Assembly (NCBI GenBank): GCA_035543115.1
Contig: DATKKF010000008.1
Coordinates: 13,315 to 77,314 of the forward strand
Length of the DNA: 64,000 bases
Origin: RPRB01 sp035543115
Lineage (GTDB): Bacteria > Myxococcota > Myxococcia > Myxococcales > Myxococcaceae
Direction of reading: 5' to 3'
The notes beneath the pieces were generated by a model. The model worked only from the letters and a program-made list of their open reading frames with translations. It did not search any database and was not told the origin of the DNA. Positions 25,756 through 34,712 of this stretch are shown piece by piece (within the stretch, counting starts at the first letter, position 1; each line of letters starts with the position of its first letter). The position numbers and the translations under genes were made by a program.

Positions 25756-25857
25756 GCGCCGTCCGTCCGCCGGCGCGGGCGCACCCGACCGACGACGTGG
25801 ACGCCCGGCCGATCCGCCCGGACGAGGCTCGTCCGGCCCGTCTCTTGCTCATTCCCG

Positions 25858-25874
25858 CCTGAACATCTGGCCGG
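25858..25874 (+). promoter_or_regulatory. Partial LexA-box-like site before recA
   Basis: CCTGAAC at 25858-25864 matches one half of the LexA operator known from Myxococcus xanthus (reverse complement of GTTCAGS); the other half matches poorly. It lies 22 bases before the recA GTG. Confidence 0.2.
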
Positions 25875-25886
25875 CGGGGGTGTGGC

Positions 25887-26921
25887 GTGGGGAAGGTGAG
25901 CGAGAAGCTGAAGGCGGTGGCGGCCGCGGTCGCGGCGATCGAGAAGCAGTTCGGCAAGGGAGCGATCATGCAGCTCGGCCGCGACGGGGAGGTCGCCCCG
26001 GTGGCGGTCATCCCCAGCGGCTCGGTGGGTCTCGATCGCGCGCTGGGCGTGGGCGGGTATCCGCGCGGACGGGTCATCGAGGTGTTCGGGAACGAGTCGT
26101 CCGGCAAGACGACGCTCGCCCTCCACGCCATCGCCCAGGTTCAGGCTCAGGGCGGGGTGGCGGCGTTCGTGGACGCCGAGCACGCCCTCGACGTGAGCTA
26201 TGCACGCAAGCTCGGGGTCCGGGTGGAGGATCTCTTGGTATCGCAGCCCGATACCGGAGAGCAGGCGCTGGAGATCACCGAGCAGCTGGTCCGGAGCGGC
26301 GCGGTGGACCTGGTGGTGGTGGACTCGGTGGCCGCGCTCGTCCCCCGGGCAGAGATCGAGGGCGAGATGGGCGATGCCCACATGGGGGTCCAGGCGCGAC
26401 TCATGAGCCAGGCGCTCCGGAAGCTCACCGGCGCGGTGAGCAAGAGCGGGACGGTCATCTTCTTCATCAACCAGATCCGGATGAAGATCGGCGTCGTCTT
26501 CGGCAATCCGGAGACAACCACTGGCGGGAACGCGCTCAAGTTCTATTCGTCGGTGCGGCTGGAGATCCGCCGGCTCGGGAACCTCAAGGACGGAGACTCG
26601 GTCATCGGGACGCGCACGCGGGTGAAGGTGGTGAAGAACAAGGTCGCTCCGCCCTTCCAGGACACCGAGTTCGACGTTCTCTACGGCCAGGGCATCAGCC
26701 GGGCCGGTGAGGCGCTGGACCTGGCGGTCGCGCTCGGGCTCGCGGAGAAGTCCGGGAGCCACTACCTGCTCGACGGCGAGCGAATCGGTCAGGGACGGGA
26801 GCGGGCAGTCGAGTGGCTCCGCGAGCGGCCGGAGGCGCTCGAGGCGCTGGTCGCCCGCATCGGGTCGGCGGAGGCCAGGCCGGCCACGCCCCCGAGCGTG
26901 GCCGAGCCGGTCGCCGCCTGA
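25887..26921 (+). CDS. recA: Recombinase A
   Basis: RecA forms filaments on single-stranded DNA, drives homologous strand exchange and triggers LexA cleavage. The 344-residue protein has the full set: IEKQFGKGAIMQLG, Walker A EVFGNESSGKTTLALH, MAW-like VDAEHALD, Walker B LVVVDSVAALVPRAEIEGEMGD, loop L1/L2 region (GDAHMGVQARLMSQALRKL, FINQIRMKIGVVFGNPETTTGG), and a C-terminal domain ending in an Ala/Pro tail that lacks the usual strongly acidic end. Start GTG 25887 follows a purine-rich leader. Myxobacteria can carry two recA genes; which one this is cannot be said. Confidence 0.97.
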   Translation: MGKVSEKLKAVAAAVAAIEKQFGKGAIMQLGRDGEVAPVAVIPSGSVGLDRALGVGGYPRGRVIEVFGNESSGKTTLALHAIAQVQAQGGVAAFVDAEHALDVSYARKLGVRVEDLLVSQPDTGEQALEITEQLVRSGAVDLVVVDSVAALVPRAEIEGEMGDAHMGVQARLMSQALRKLTGAVSKSGTVIFFINQIRMKIGVVFGNPETTTGGNALKFYSSVRLEIRRLGNLKDGDSVIGTRTRVKVVKNKVAPPFQDTEFDVLYGQGISRAGEALDLAVALGLAEKSGSHYLLDGERIGQGRERAVEWLRERPEALEALVARIGSAEARPATPPSVAEPVAA

Positions 26922-27084
26922 GCGGGCACCGGCGCAGGCAAACGCCGGGAGGACGAGGCAGACCCAGATGGGGCGAGCCATCGGGCCGGCCCTCACCGGA
27001 CACGGTGCTGTTCCCCGGGCCGCGCAGCTCCCCGGGCACGCCCCCGGCGGGTCGCCCGGGTCAGCGCTCGGCTAGAGTCGACCC

Positions 27085-28074
27085 ATGGCCGACGCTCCGA
27101 CCCTCGATGCCGTACGTGCGGCGCGCGCACGGCTCGGCAATCTCGTCGAGACGACGCCGGTGCGGCGGCTCGCCTCACCCCTCGTCGAGCGCCGGCTCGG
27201 GAAGACGGAGGTGGTGCTCAAGGAGGAGCTCTTCCAGCGGACCGGGAGCTTCAAGCCGCGCGGCGCCCTCTGCGTCATGCTCGATCTGGAACCCGCCGCC
27301 CTGGCCCGCGGGGTCACCTGTGTCTCGGCCGGGAACCACGCGATGGCCACGGCCTACGCCGCGCGCGTGCTCGGGACCACCGCCAAGGTGGTGATGCCGC
27401 GGAGCGCGAACCCGTTCCGGGTCGCCGGCTGCCGGGAGCTCGGCGCCCAGGTGGTGCTGGTGGAGAACGTCCACGAGGCGTTTCCCCGGGTGCACCAGAT
27501 CGAGGCCACGGAGGGCCGGACCTTCGTTCACCCCTTCGAGGGGCCGAAGACGGCGCTGGGCACGGCGACGGTCGGCCTCGAACTGGTCGAGCAGGCCGGC
27601 ACGCTGGACGCGGTCATCATCCCCATCGGCGGCGGCGGTCTGGCCGCCGGGATGGCCTGCGCGGTGAAGCAGCTCCTGCCGCGCTGTCAGGTGTTCGGCG
27701 TCGAGCCCACCGGAGCCGACTCGATGCACCGGAGCTTCGCCGCCGGGTCGCCGCAGTCCATCGATGCGGTCCGGACGATTGCCGACAGTCTGGGCGCGCC
27801 CCACGCGTCCCCGTACAGCTTCGAGCTTTGCCGCCGGTTCCTCGACGAGCTGGTCCTGGTGGACGACGACCAGCTGCGCGACGCGATGCTCTTGCTCTTC
27901 GCCTCGGCAAAGCTCGCGGTGGAGCCGGCGGGTGCGGCGGCGACGGCAGCGCTGCTCGGGCCGCTCCGCGAGCGTCTCGCGGGACGCCGGGTGGCGATCA
28001 TCATCTGCGGGGGGAACATCGACCCGGCAACGTTCTCCAAGCACCTCGCCGACGCGGTGGCCGCTGGCTCCTGA
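27085..28074 (+). CDS. Threonine/serine dehydratase (PLP-dependent)
   Basis: A 329-residue fold-type II PLP enzyme that deaminates threonine or serine to the 2-oxo acid. The PLP lysine is Lys57 in TGSFKPRGA; SAGNHAMATA and the phosphate-binding GGGGLAAGM loop are present; the C-terminus EPAGAAATAALLG is typical. It has no C-terminal ACT-like regulatory domain, so it resembles the short catabolic or bacterial serine racemase/threonine dehydratase types rather than allosteric IlvA. TAGAGT sits 6 bases before the ATG with no clear ribosome site, suggesting a leaderless message. Confidence 0.92.
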   Translation: MADAPTLDAVRAARARLGNLVETTPVRRLASPLVERRLGKTEVVLKEELFQRTGSFKPRGALCVMLDLEPAALARGVTCVSAGNHAMATAYAARVLGTTAKVVMPRSANPFRVAGCRELGAQVVLVENVHEAFPRVHQIEATEGRTFVHPFEGPKTALGTATVGLELVEQAGTLDAVIIPIGGGGLAAGMACAVKQLLPRCQVFGVEPTGADSMHRSFAAGSPQSIDAVRTIADSLGAPHASPYSFELCRRFLDELVLVDDDQLRDAMLLLFASAKLAVEPAGAAATAALLGPLRERLAGRRVAIIICGGNIDPATFSKHLADAVAAGS

Positions 28075-28091
28075 CGGGGCCTCCCCGCTCC

Positions 28092-28574
28092 TCAGCGGAG
28101 CGACGAGGGATCGATCGTCACCGGGACTCGGCCCTTCGGGAGCAGGAGCGCCCATCCAGACCCCTCCGGCACCAGCAGCTGCCCGAGCGCGAACTGCGCG
28201 TCGCGGGAGAAGCGCGCCTCGGCGCGGCCGCCCTTCACCCTGGCGGTGAGCACGCCGTCGTCGCCGAGTCGCAACGTCGACGGGTCCAGCGCCTCGCCCG
28301 TCCGGTCACTCAGCCGGAGGTAGACCCGGGACTCGTCGGTGTCGATGGCGTTCACCCGGTAGGCCGCGCCCTCGACCACCACAGTCGCCCAGTCATTTCC
28401 GATCCGGAGCTGGAACCGACCATCGTCGGTGGGCACGAGCCCCACGTTGAAGGCCTCGATGATCTTCGGATGGGTGATGCGCTCGCCGTCGTGGAACCAG
28501 TTCAGCTCGCGGTCGAGGAGCAGCCCGCTGTCCTCGCGGGTGTGCCAGCGCTTCGGAAGTCCAATCTCCGCCAC
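28092..28574 (-). CDS. DUF1285 family protein
   Basis: A 160-residue protein of unknown function that looks like the DUF1285 family: RWHTREDSGLLLDRELNWFHDGERITHPKIIEAFNVGL-type opening, then GRFQLRIGNDWATVVVEGAAYRV and INAIDTD, and a second mainly beta region to the end. It is mostly beta-strand with no signal peptide or TM segment, so cytoplasmic. It ends 17 bases from the convergent dehydratase gene. The upstream neighbour on the same strand is a membrane protein with a 55-base gap. Confidence 0.7.
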   Translation of the reverse strand: MAEIGLPKRWHTREDSGLLLDRELNWFHDGERITHPKIIEAFNVGLVPTDDGRFQLRIGNDWATVVVEGAAYRVNAIDTDESRVYLRLSDRTGEALDPSTLRLGDDGVLTARVKGGRAEARFSRDAQFALGQLLVPEGSGWALLLPKGRVPVTIDPSSLR

Positions 28575-28629
28575 CGGCCTTCGATGCGGCCGACCGGCGC
28601 CGAAGTCAACCTCGCCCGCGCTCCCGGGC

Positions 28630-29970
28630 TCACATCCGCCGCACGAGCTCGGTGTACCCCCGGAAGGCGAGCGCGCCCCAGGTGTTCACCACCACCGCCG
28701 CCCCGACGAGCACCTGGACCACCGGCCTTCGAAACGACCAGCCCGACAGCCCGAGCAGCAAGACCAGATGGGGGGTGTAGTCGAGGCTGAACCGGAAGCC
28801 GAACTGCATGTACCCGGTGTTCTGGTAGAAGAGCCCGGGCAGCGCGCAGACCCCCACCGTCAGCCACACCGGCCAGTGGAGCCGCGGCCGCGTCCTCGGG
28901 AACAGCAGCAGCACCAGCCAGGGCATCGTCACCAGCAGGGACAGGCCCCGCGGGTCGTATCCGATCCGGAACGGCGACCACTGCACCCGTGGCAGCATCA
29001 GGAACGCCGCCTCGAAATTCCGTGCCAGGTACACCGGGCTGAAGAGGCCGTGGGTGTCGATGTCCAGGTTCACCCGGTTGTCGTAGAGGAACCGGTGGCC
29101 GAACTCGCCGGGGCTCCCGAACCGGGCCCAGTTGAACGCCATCGCCAGGAGCGCCAGCGGCGCTGCGCCCGCGGCGAAGAGGAGCACCGGCTTCAGCCAG
29201 GTTCTCGGTTGACGCAGCGCCTGCCGGAGCTGCTGGACTCTCCCGGTCGGCCCGGGCGTCAGCACCTCGAGGAGGAAGAACAGCCCGGTGAAGACCAGCG
29301 GCGTCCGGGTGAGCGTCGCCATCGACCAGAGCGCGCCGGCCAGCGCCGGCTGCCTCCCACCCACCGCCGCGGGGAGATACAGACAGGTGAGCACCACCCC
29401 CAGCACCTCGGCCAGGAACCACACCTCTCCACGGATGGCGCAGCTGAAGAGCAGCGTGCCGAAGCCGAGCACCCCGGCAAGGAGCAGCGCCTCCTGCTCG
29501 GTCCGGTGCAGCTCGCCCCTCAGCGCGAGGGCCCGGGCCAGCCAGTAGAAGAGCGTGATGGCCAGCGCCCCGAGGATGACGCCGAAGCTGGTGTCGTTGA
29601 ACTGGTAGCCGTTCACCGCGACGAACGGCAGCATCACCACCGCCGGAAACGCGGGGAAGCTCACGTACCAGCGGTCGCTGGGGAGCGCCGGCCCGGTGCA
29701 ACGGCGCTTCACCCCGCCCACCTCGCGCACACAGGCCCAGTCCTCGAGGTTGGGCAAGGTCTCGGAGTCGAGGTCCAGCCGCCCGTCGAGGAAGGCCTGG
29801 GCCTGGTAGACGAAGTGCGGGGCCGCGCTCTGCCTCAGGAACCGTGGACCGCTGAAGCAGGCCAGGGTGAACAGGCTGCAGACGAAGATCAGCAGCTCGG
29901 TCCGGTAGGCCCGAATCCACGCCCTGGCCGCCACCTCGGGCGCGGACTTCGGACGGGCGGGCACGGTCAC
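28630..29970 (-). CDS. Polytopic membrane protein, possibly GT-C glycosyltransferase-like
   Basis: A 446-residue protein with about ten predicted membrane segments. The first extracytoplasmic loop has HFVYQAQAFLDGRLDLDSE and a Cys pair, followed by RWYVSFPAFPAVVMLPFVAVNG; this arrangement of a long first loop with acidic residues and aromatic clusters resembles uncharacterised GT-C/dolichyl-phosphate-mannosyltransferase-like proteins, but I could not find a firm catalytic motif. It overlaps the stop of cinA by 4 bases (start ATGA type) and is thus coupled to it. Function should be treated as unknown. Confidence 0.65.
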   Translation of the reverse strand: MTVPARPKSAPEVAARAWIRAYRTELLIFVCSLFTLACFSGPRFLRQSAAPHFVYQAQAFLDGRLDLDSETLPNLEDWACVREVGGVKRRCTGPALPSDRWYVSFPAFPAVVMLPFVAVNGYQFNDTSFGVILGALAITLFYWLARALALRGELHRTEQEALLLAGVLGFGTLLFSCAIRGEVWFLAEVLGVVLTCLYLPAAVGGRQPALAGALWSMATLTRTPLVFTGLFFLLEVLTPGPTGRVQQLRQALRQPRTWLKPVLLFAAGAAPLALLAMAFNWARFGSPGEFGHRFLYDNRVNLDIDTHGLFSPVYLARNFEAAFLMLPRVQWSPFRIGYDPRGLSLLVTMPWLVLLLFPRTRPRLHWPVWLTVGVCALPGLFYQNTGYMQFGFRFSLDYTPHLVLLLGLSGWSFRRPVVQVLVGAAVVVNTWGALAFRGYTELVRRM

Positions 29971-31223
29971 CGCCCGGCGCCTCGCGTGCGGAGCCGCAGC
30001 CAGTCGAGAGCGGCGTAGGCGCTCGCGGTGCGGATCAGCTCGCGGCCGCCGTGGAACCGGTGGGCCCGGACCTCGGTGCCCTCGGGGCCATCGAGGGCGA
30101 TGAACACCGTGCCCACCGGCTTCTCCGCGGTCCCGCCGTCGGGCCCGGCGATGCCGGTCACCGAGAGCGCCCAGGTGCTCCCCGCCGAAGCGCGGGCCCC
30201 GCGCGCCATCTCCCGCGCCACCGGCTCGGAGACCGCCCCGTTCGCCAGCAGTGTCGCGTGGGACACGCCCACCCAGCGCTCCTTGAGCTCGTTGGCGTAC
30301 GAGACCGCGCTGCCGAGGAAGTACGCGCTCGCTCCCGGCGACTCGGTCAGCATGTCGGCGATGCGTCCGCCGGTGCAGCTCTCGGCCAGGGCCAGAGTCT
30401 CGCGGCGGGCCAGGAGCTGCCGCCCCACCACCCCGGCCATCGTCTCGCCGTCCACCCCGAAGAGGTGGTCGCCCAGGAGCGGCCGCGACGCCGCATCCGC
30501 AGCCTCGAGCGCCTGGAGCGCCTCCTCCCGGGTCCGCCCCTCGGCCATCAGCTTCAGGTGGTTCTCCGGGAAGTGCGTCCGGAAGCCGAACTTCACGTTC
30601 GCATGGGCCGCGACCAGCGGGCGCACCCGCGCGTCCAGGTGCGACTCGGGGAGGAACACCGTCTTCAACAGCCGCAGCGCCCGGAACCCCGTCTCGCCCC
30701 GCTCGGACCGGAGCACGTCGATGCGCGGGAGCACGGCGGTCTCCACCAGCGCCCGGTACTCGCGGGGCACGCCGGGGACGAAGAACAGCACCGCGCTCCC
30801 CAGCCGCAGGGCGAACATCGGGGCGCTGCCCACGGGGTTGAGCACCACCTCGGCGCCCGCGGGCACCTGGACCTGCTTGAGGTTGTTCTCGGTGACGGTC
30901 AGGCCTCGCCTGGCGAAGCGTTCCTTCAGCGCGGCAAGCGCCCCCAGGTGGAGCACCAGGGGCACGCCCGCCGCCTCGGCGGCGACCTCGGCGGTGAGGT
31001 CGTCGGCCGTCGGGCCGAGCCCGCCCGAGACCAGCACCACGTCGGCCCGGGCGGACAGCGTCCGGAGCGCCTCGAGGATCTCCTCGCGAACGTCGCCGAC
31101 CACCGTGGTGCGGGCCACCTGCTCGCCATGGGCCAGCAGCTGCTCCTGGAACCAGGTGCTGTTGGTGTCCGTCGTCACGCCGGTGAGCAGCTCGTCACCG
31201 GTACAGAGTGCCTCGATGCGCAT
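29967..31223 (-). CDS. cinA: CinA: competence/damage-inducible protein A with NMN amidohydrolase domain
   Basis: A 418-residue two-domain protein. The N-terminal MoaB/MogA-like domain (CTGDELLTGVTTDTNS, VLVSGGLGPTADDLTAEV, FFVPGVPREYRALVE) acts in related proteins as an ADP-ribose pyrophosphatase; the C-terminal CinA domain (LALAESCTGGRIADMLTESPGAS, SYANELKERWVGV, SVTGIAGPDGGTAEKPVGTV) is an NMN deamidase for pyridine nucleotide salvage. All key motifs are intact. In several bacteria cinA is linked to recA; here recA is 3 kb away on the other strand. It is followed by the membrane protein with a 4-base overlap. Confidence 0.93.
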   Translation of the reverse strand: MRIEALCTGDELLTGVTTDTNSTWFQEQLLAHGEQVARTTVVGDVREEILEALRTLSARADVVLVSGGLGPTADDLTAEVAAEAAGVPLVLHLGALAALKERFARRGLTVTENNLKQVQVPAGAEVVLNPVGSAPMFALRLGSAVLFFVPGVPREYRALVETAVLPRIDVLRSERGETGFRALRLLKTVFLPESHLDARVRPLVAAHANVKFGFRTHFPENHLKLMAEGRTREEALQALEAADAASRPLLGDHLFGVDGETMAGVVGRQLLARRETLALAESCTGGRIADMLTESPGASAYFLGSAVSYANELKERWVGVSHATLLANGAVSEPVAREMARGARASAGSTWALSVTGIAGPDGGTAEKPVGTVFIALDGPEGTEVRAHRFHGGRELIRTASAYAALDWLRLRTRGAGR

Positions 31224-31247
31224 GTCTCGATGTCCGGGACGCCGGAC

Positions 31248-32069
31248 TTACAGGAAATCCTGCTCGTCCACCTCGTCCTCGAGCACGCCCTCGGCGGGCA
31301 TCGGCTCGCCGGCCTCGCGCCGCGCCGAGAGGTGACGCCCGAGCAGCAGTCCGGACTCCACGAACCCGAGCAGCAGGTACGCGCCGAAGTACACCACCAG
31401 CACGTAGGAGGGGTGGATGCGGGTGGCCACCAGCACCCCGGCGAGGCACACCAGCATGAAGATGCTCAACGTCCGGCGGTTGAGCCGCACGTCCTTGAAG
31501 GTCCGGTATCGGAGGGTGGAGACCATCAGGAGCGACAGCACCGCCACCACGATGGCGATGGGCACCCGCGCGCCCATGCCCAGCGCATCTCCACCCCGCA
31601 TCCCGTGGTGGGCGATGACCATCGAGACGATCATCCCGGCGGCGAGCGGGATGGGCAGGCCGACGAAGAAGCGGCTGCTGCCGGCGTGGTCGCTGGAGTG
31701 GGCCAGCACGTTGAAGCGCGCCAGGCGGAGCGCCCCGCAGGCGGTGAACATGAAAGACACCAGCAGCCCCACCAGGCCGAGCGAGGCCAGCGCCCACTTG
31801 TACACCAGCATCGCCGGGGCCACCCCGAAGGAGATGACGTCGGCCAGACTGTCCAGCTCCACGCCGAACTGGCTCTGGGTCCGGGTGAGGCGCGCCACCC
31901 GCCCGTCGAACCCGTCGAAGAACATGGCGAAGAAGATGGCCAGCGCGGCCTGGTAGAGCTGGGATGGGCTCGCCTCGCCGGCACAGAGCGTCAGGGCATA
32001 GAAACCGCAGAAGATCGATGTGATGGTGAACAGGTTGGGCAGGACGAACTTGAGCTTGTGCAGCTTCAT
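31248..32069 (-). CDS. pssA: CDP-diacylglycerol-serine O-phosphatidyltransferase
   Basis: An inner-membrane CDP-alcohol phosphotransferase that makes phosphatidylserine, the precursor of phosphatidylethanolamine. The 273-residue protein starts MKLHKLKFVLPNLFTITSIFCG, as in PssA, and holds the CDP-OH-P motif D-x2-DG-x2-AR-x8-G-x3-D-x3-D (FDGFDGRVARL...FGVELDSLAD), followed by ISFGVAPAMLVYKW. Seven or eight membrane segments are apparent; the tail (ARREAGEPMPAEGVLEDEVDEQDFL-like) is acidic and cytoplasmic. It lies 24 bases upstream of cinA on the same strand. Confidence 0.93.
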   Translation of the reverse strand: MKLHKLKFVLPNLFTITSIFCGFYALTLCAGEASPSQLYQAALAIFFAMFFDGFDGRVARLTRTQSQFGVELDSLADVISFGVAPAMLVYKWALASLGLVGLLVSFMFTACGALRLARFNVLAHSSDHAGSSRFFVGLPIPLAAGMIVSMVIAHHGMRGGDALGMGARVPIAIVVAVLSLLMVSTLRYRTFKDVRLNRRTLSIFMLVCLAGVLVATRIHPSYVLVVYFGAYLLLGFVESGLLLGRHLSARREAGEPMPAEGVLEDEVDEQDFL

Positions 32070-32140
32070 CGGTCTCCGGCCCCTGCGACGGCCAGGAGCC
32101 TGTCCGGGCCCCGGCCGCCGGGTCGGGGGACTCTAGCACC

Positions 32141-33253
32141 ATGGACCCGCAGCGGGCCGCCGCCGCGGTGGGGCTCCTGGTCCTGGCCACGGGGGCTTAC
32201 CTGCTCGCCGTGCGCGCATACTACCGGCTGCGCAGCCCCCGTCCGGAGCTGGAATGGGCGGCCACCCCGGACGGGACCCGCATCGCCGTTCACCACCGCC
32301 GCCCGGCGGTCCGCCGCTTCGTCGAGCCGGTGCTGCTCTGTCATGGCCTGGCCGCCAACTACGTCAACTTCGACTTCGACCCGCCCTACTCACTGGCCCA
32401 CGCCTTTGCCGCGGCGGGCTTCGAGGTCTTCAGCGTGGACTGGCGCGGGGCCGGCGCATCCCGGGCCCCCCGCGTCTGGCAGCGCTTCCTCTACGACGCC
32501 GACGACCTCATCGCCCAGGACGGACCGGCGCTCCTCGCCCACGCGCTCGAGCGCACCGGGGCACCGCGGGCGTTCTGGGTGGGCCACTCGCTCGGCGCGC
32601 TCGTGGGGTACGGGGTGCTCGGTGGCCCTCACGGCGGTCGCATCGGGGGGTTGTGCGCGCTCGGGGCACCGGTCTTCTTTCGCTACACCCGCTGGGTGGT
32701 CCGGCTCTCCAGACTCGCGCTGTGGCTGGCCTGGCCGCTGGCCTTTCGCCAGCGCTGGCTCAGCATCGGGCTCGCCCCGTTCCTGGGACGGGTGACGCTG
32801 CCCCTCACCGAGGTGCTCCTCAACCCGAAGGCCATCGCCCCGCCCGTGCTGAGGAAGATGTCCTGCAACCTCGTCTCCTCGATGGGCTACCGCCTGCTCC
32901 GCCAGCTGGACGACTGGAGCCGGCACGACGCGTTCAGAAGCCGTGACGGACGGATCGACTACCGGGCCCGGCTTCGCGGGGTGACCACGCCGGTGCTGGT
33001 CCTGGGCGGGATCCAGGACGCGCTCGCCACGCCGCAGGCGGTGCTGGGCCAGGCGGAGCTGCTGGGCTCGGAGGACAAGACGGTGAGGCTCTTCGGGCGC
33101 GAGAACGGAGACACGCTCGACTACGGACACGGCGACCTCCTCTTCGGCGAGCACGCCCCGATGGAGGTCTACCCGCGCATCGTCTGCTGGGTGGCGGACC
33201 GGGCCTCCCCGGTGCCGGAGCCCGCGCCCCGGCCCGTCAGCGTCGCGGGGTGA
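32141..33253 (+). CDS. Alpha/beta-hydrolase with N-terminal membrane anchor
   Basis: A 370-residue protein with an N-terminal hydrophobic helix (AAVGLLVLATGAYLLAV), which may anchor it in the membrane. The alpha/beta-hydrolase fold follows: PVLLCHGLAANYVNFDF (oxyanion), VFSVDWRGAGASRAPR, and the nucleophile elbow FWVGHSLGALVGYG with Ser near residue 150. The catalytic Asp is probably in LGGIQDALATP and His in LDYGHGDLLFG. The HGLAANYVNFDFD-type opening recalls lysosomal-lipase-like or PHA-synthase-like hydrolases. Substrate unknown. It runs 17 bases into the 3' end of the convergent beta-helix gene. Confidence 0.82.
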   Translation: MDPQRAAAAVGLLVLATGAYLLAVRAYYRLRSPRPELEWAATPDGTRIAVHHRRPAVRRFVEPVLLCHGLAANYVNFDFDPPYSLAHAFAAAGFEVFSVDWRGAGASRAPRVWQRFLYDADDLIAQDGPALLAHALERTGAPRAFWVGHSLGALVGYGVLGGPHGGRIGGLCALGAPVFFRYTRWVVRLSRLALWLAWPLAFRQRWLSIGLAPFLGRVTLPLTEVLLNPKAIAPPVLRKMSCNLVSSMGYRLLRQLDDWSRHDAFRSRDGRIDYRARLRGVTTPVLVLGGIQDALATPQAVLGQAELLGSEDKTVRLFGRENGDTLDYGHGDLLFGEHAPMEVYPRIVCWVADRASPVPEPAPRPVSVAG

Positions 33254-34712
33254 CGGCCCAGGCGCCGTGCACGCAAGGGGAGGCCATGGGCGCCACGTCC
33301 CCTGTCCACCCATCGATCTCCACGTCCACGCCCTGGCTGCACTCGGCCCACACTGCACCGTCGCGGTTGGAGCGGGCGGTCGTCGCCCGGAGCTGCGCGG
33401 TGCCGTGGTCGGTGACCAGGACTGCCGGCCCCTGGGTCCGCTCGATGGACACGTCGGTGCTGGTGAGGCGCGCCTCCGTCTCGGCGGAGACCCCGGCGAC
33501 GCCCGCGCTACTGATGGTCGAACGGGCCAGCGTCACGGTCGCGCCCTCGGCGGCGAGCACCCCGATGCCGCTGCAGTCCTGGACGCGGAGTCCGCCGAGC
33601 GCCGCGCGACCCCCGCGGATCTGGACCGCGTCTCCCTCCGCCGGGTCTGCGCTGCGCGGGCCGGTGACCGCACCTCCTTCGACCGTGACCTGGGCGTCGC
33701 GCGCCACGAGGCCGGAGGAGAGGCCGCCCTGCACCTCGAGCCCGCGGATTCGGACCTCGGACGAGATGAGCTGCACGCCGCCCATCGACCCGGCGGACTC
33801 GACGTGGACGTCGTCCAGCACCGCCTTGCTGCGAACGACGGCGACACCCGCCCGCTCCGCTCCAGTGGAACGCAGGCCGCGGCCGTCGACCCGCGCGGCG
33901 TCGCCGGTGAGCAACCCGTATTCCTGGCCGCTGACTCGGACGTCGCGGAGCTGGAGCGTCCCGCCGGCGACGTAGAGCCCGGGGCCGCGGCCCCCCCGGA
34001 CCTCGATCGACTCGACCGTCGCCGCACCGCCGGACAGCCAGAGGCCGGTCACCGCGTCCTGGATCTCGAGACCCGACAGCCGGAGCAGCGCCGGACGGGT
34101 CGCCTCCACCGCGCGCTGGAAGGGTCCCTGGAACCGCACCTGCCGCAGCTCCGCCTTTCCACCCGGGAGCACCCGCACCCCGGGCAGCCCCGAGACCGAG
34201 GCCTGGAGCGTGGACCCGGTGAGGAGCAGCTCGGCTCCGGCGGCGACCTCGAGGGCGGCTCCCCGCTGGCCGCTGAAGGCCACCGAGGCGAGCGTGGTCC
34301 GCCCGCGCTCCACCACCAGGCCGCCGGACCCGCCCTGGATCTGCACGCTCTCGAGCCGGACCGTGCCCCGCGCCCGCACGCAGGGCCCGGACGCGGACGC
34401 GGCCAGCACCACCGCCGCGCCTCCGACGAGCTCCACCTCCTCGAGGACCACGCCGCCGGGGTACACGCCCGCGGCCAGGCGAAGGCGTCCGGGGCCTGCC
34501 GTGTCGGCGAGGGCGCGGAACGGCCGCGCCCGGCTCCCGTCACCGCCCGGGGGCGCCGAGGCGTCGACGAACACCTCGGCCCCCACGCCCGCGTCGACGG
34601 CGCTGAGGGCGGCGGGTGGACGCGGCGCGGTGTCCTGCGGCGGGACGACGGCGGAGCACGCGGCCGAGACCAGCGCGCCCAGGGCGAGGGGAAGGCGGCC
34701 CGGCGCGTTCAG
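33237..34712 (-). CDS. Right-handed parallel beta-helix lipoprotein, apparently CTG-started
   Basis: About 491 residues. A lipoprotein signal (NAPGRLPLALGALVSAACS) is followed by EVFVDASAPPGGDGSRARPFRAL, the opening of DUF1565/pectate-lyase-like beta-helices, then roughly 15 short repeats of the type x-V-x-G-G-x-G-x-x-V-x-x-G-x-x-x-L, giving a Gly/Val/Ala/Arg-rich solenoid. No catalytic site is evident; it may bind surface polysaccharide or be structural. No ATG, GTG or TTG precedes the signal peptide in frame; the only plausible start is CTG 34712, overlapping the TGA of the M23 peptidase gene (CTGA), which suggests coupling. Confidence 0.75.
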   Translation of the reverse strand: MNAPGRLPLALGALVSAACSAVVPPQDTAPRPPAALSAVDAGVGAEVFVDASAPPGGDGSRARPFRALADTAGPGRLRLAAGVYPGGVVLEEVELVGGAAVVLAASASGPCVRARGTVRLESVQIQGGSGGLVVERGRTTLASVAFSGQRGAALEVAAGAELLLTGSTLQASVSGLPGVRVLPGGKAELRQVRFQGPFQRAVEATRPALLRLSGLEIQDAVTGLWLSGGAATVESIEVRGGRGPGLYVAGGTLQLRDVRVSGQEYGLLTGDAARVDGRGLRSTGAERAGVAVVRSKAVLDDVHVESAGSMGGVQLISSEVRIRGLEVQGGLSSGLVARDAQVTVEGGAVTGPRSADPAEGDAVQIRGGRAALGGLRVQDCSGIGVLAAEGATVTLARSTISSAGVAGVSAETEARLTSTDVSIERTQGPAVLVTDHGTAQLRATTARSNRDGAVWAECSQGVDVEIDGWTGDVAPMASPCVHGAWAVTPRR

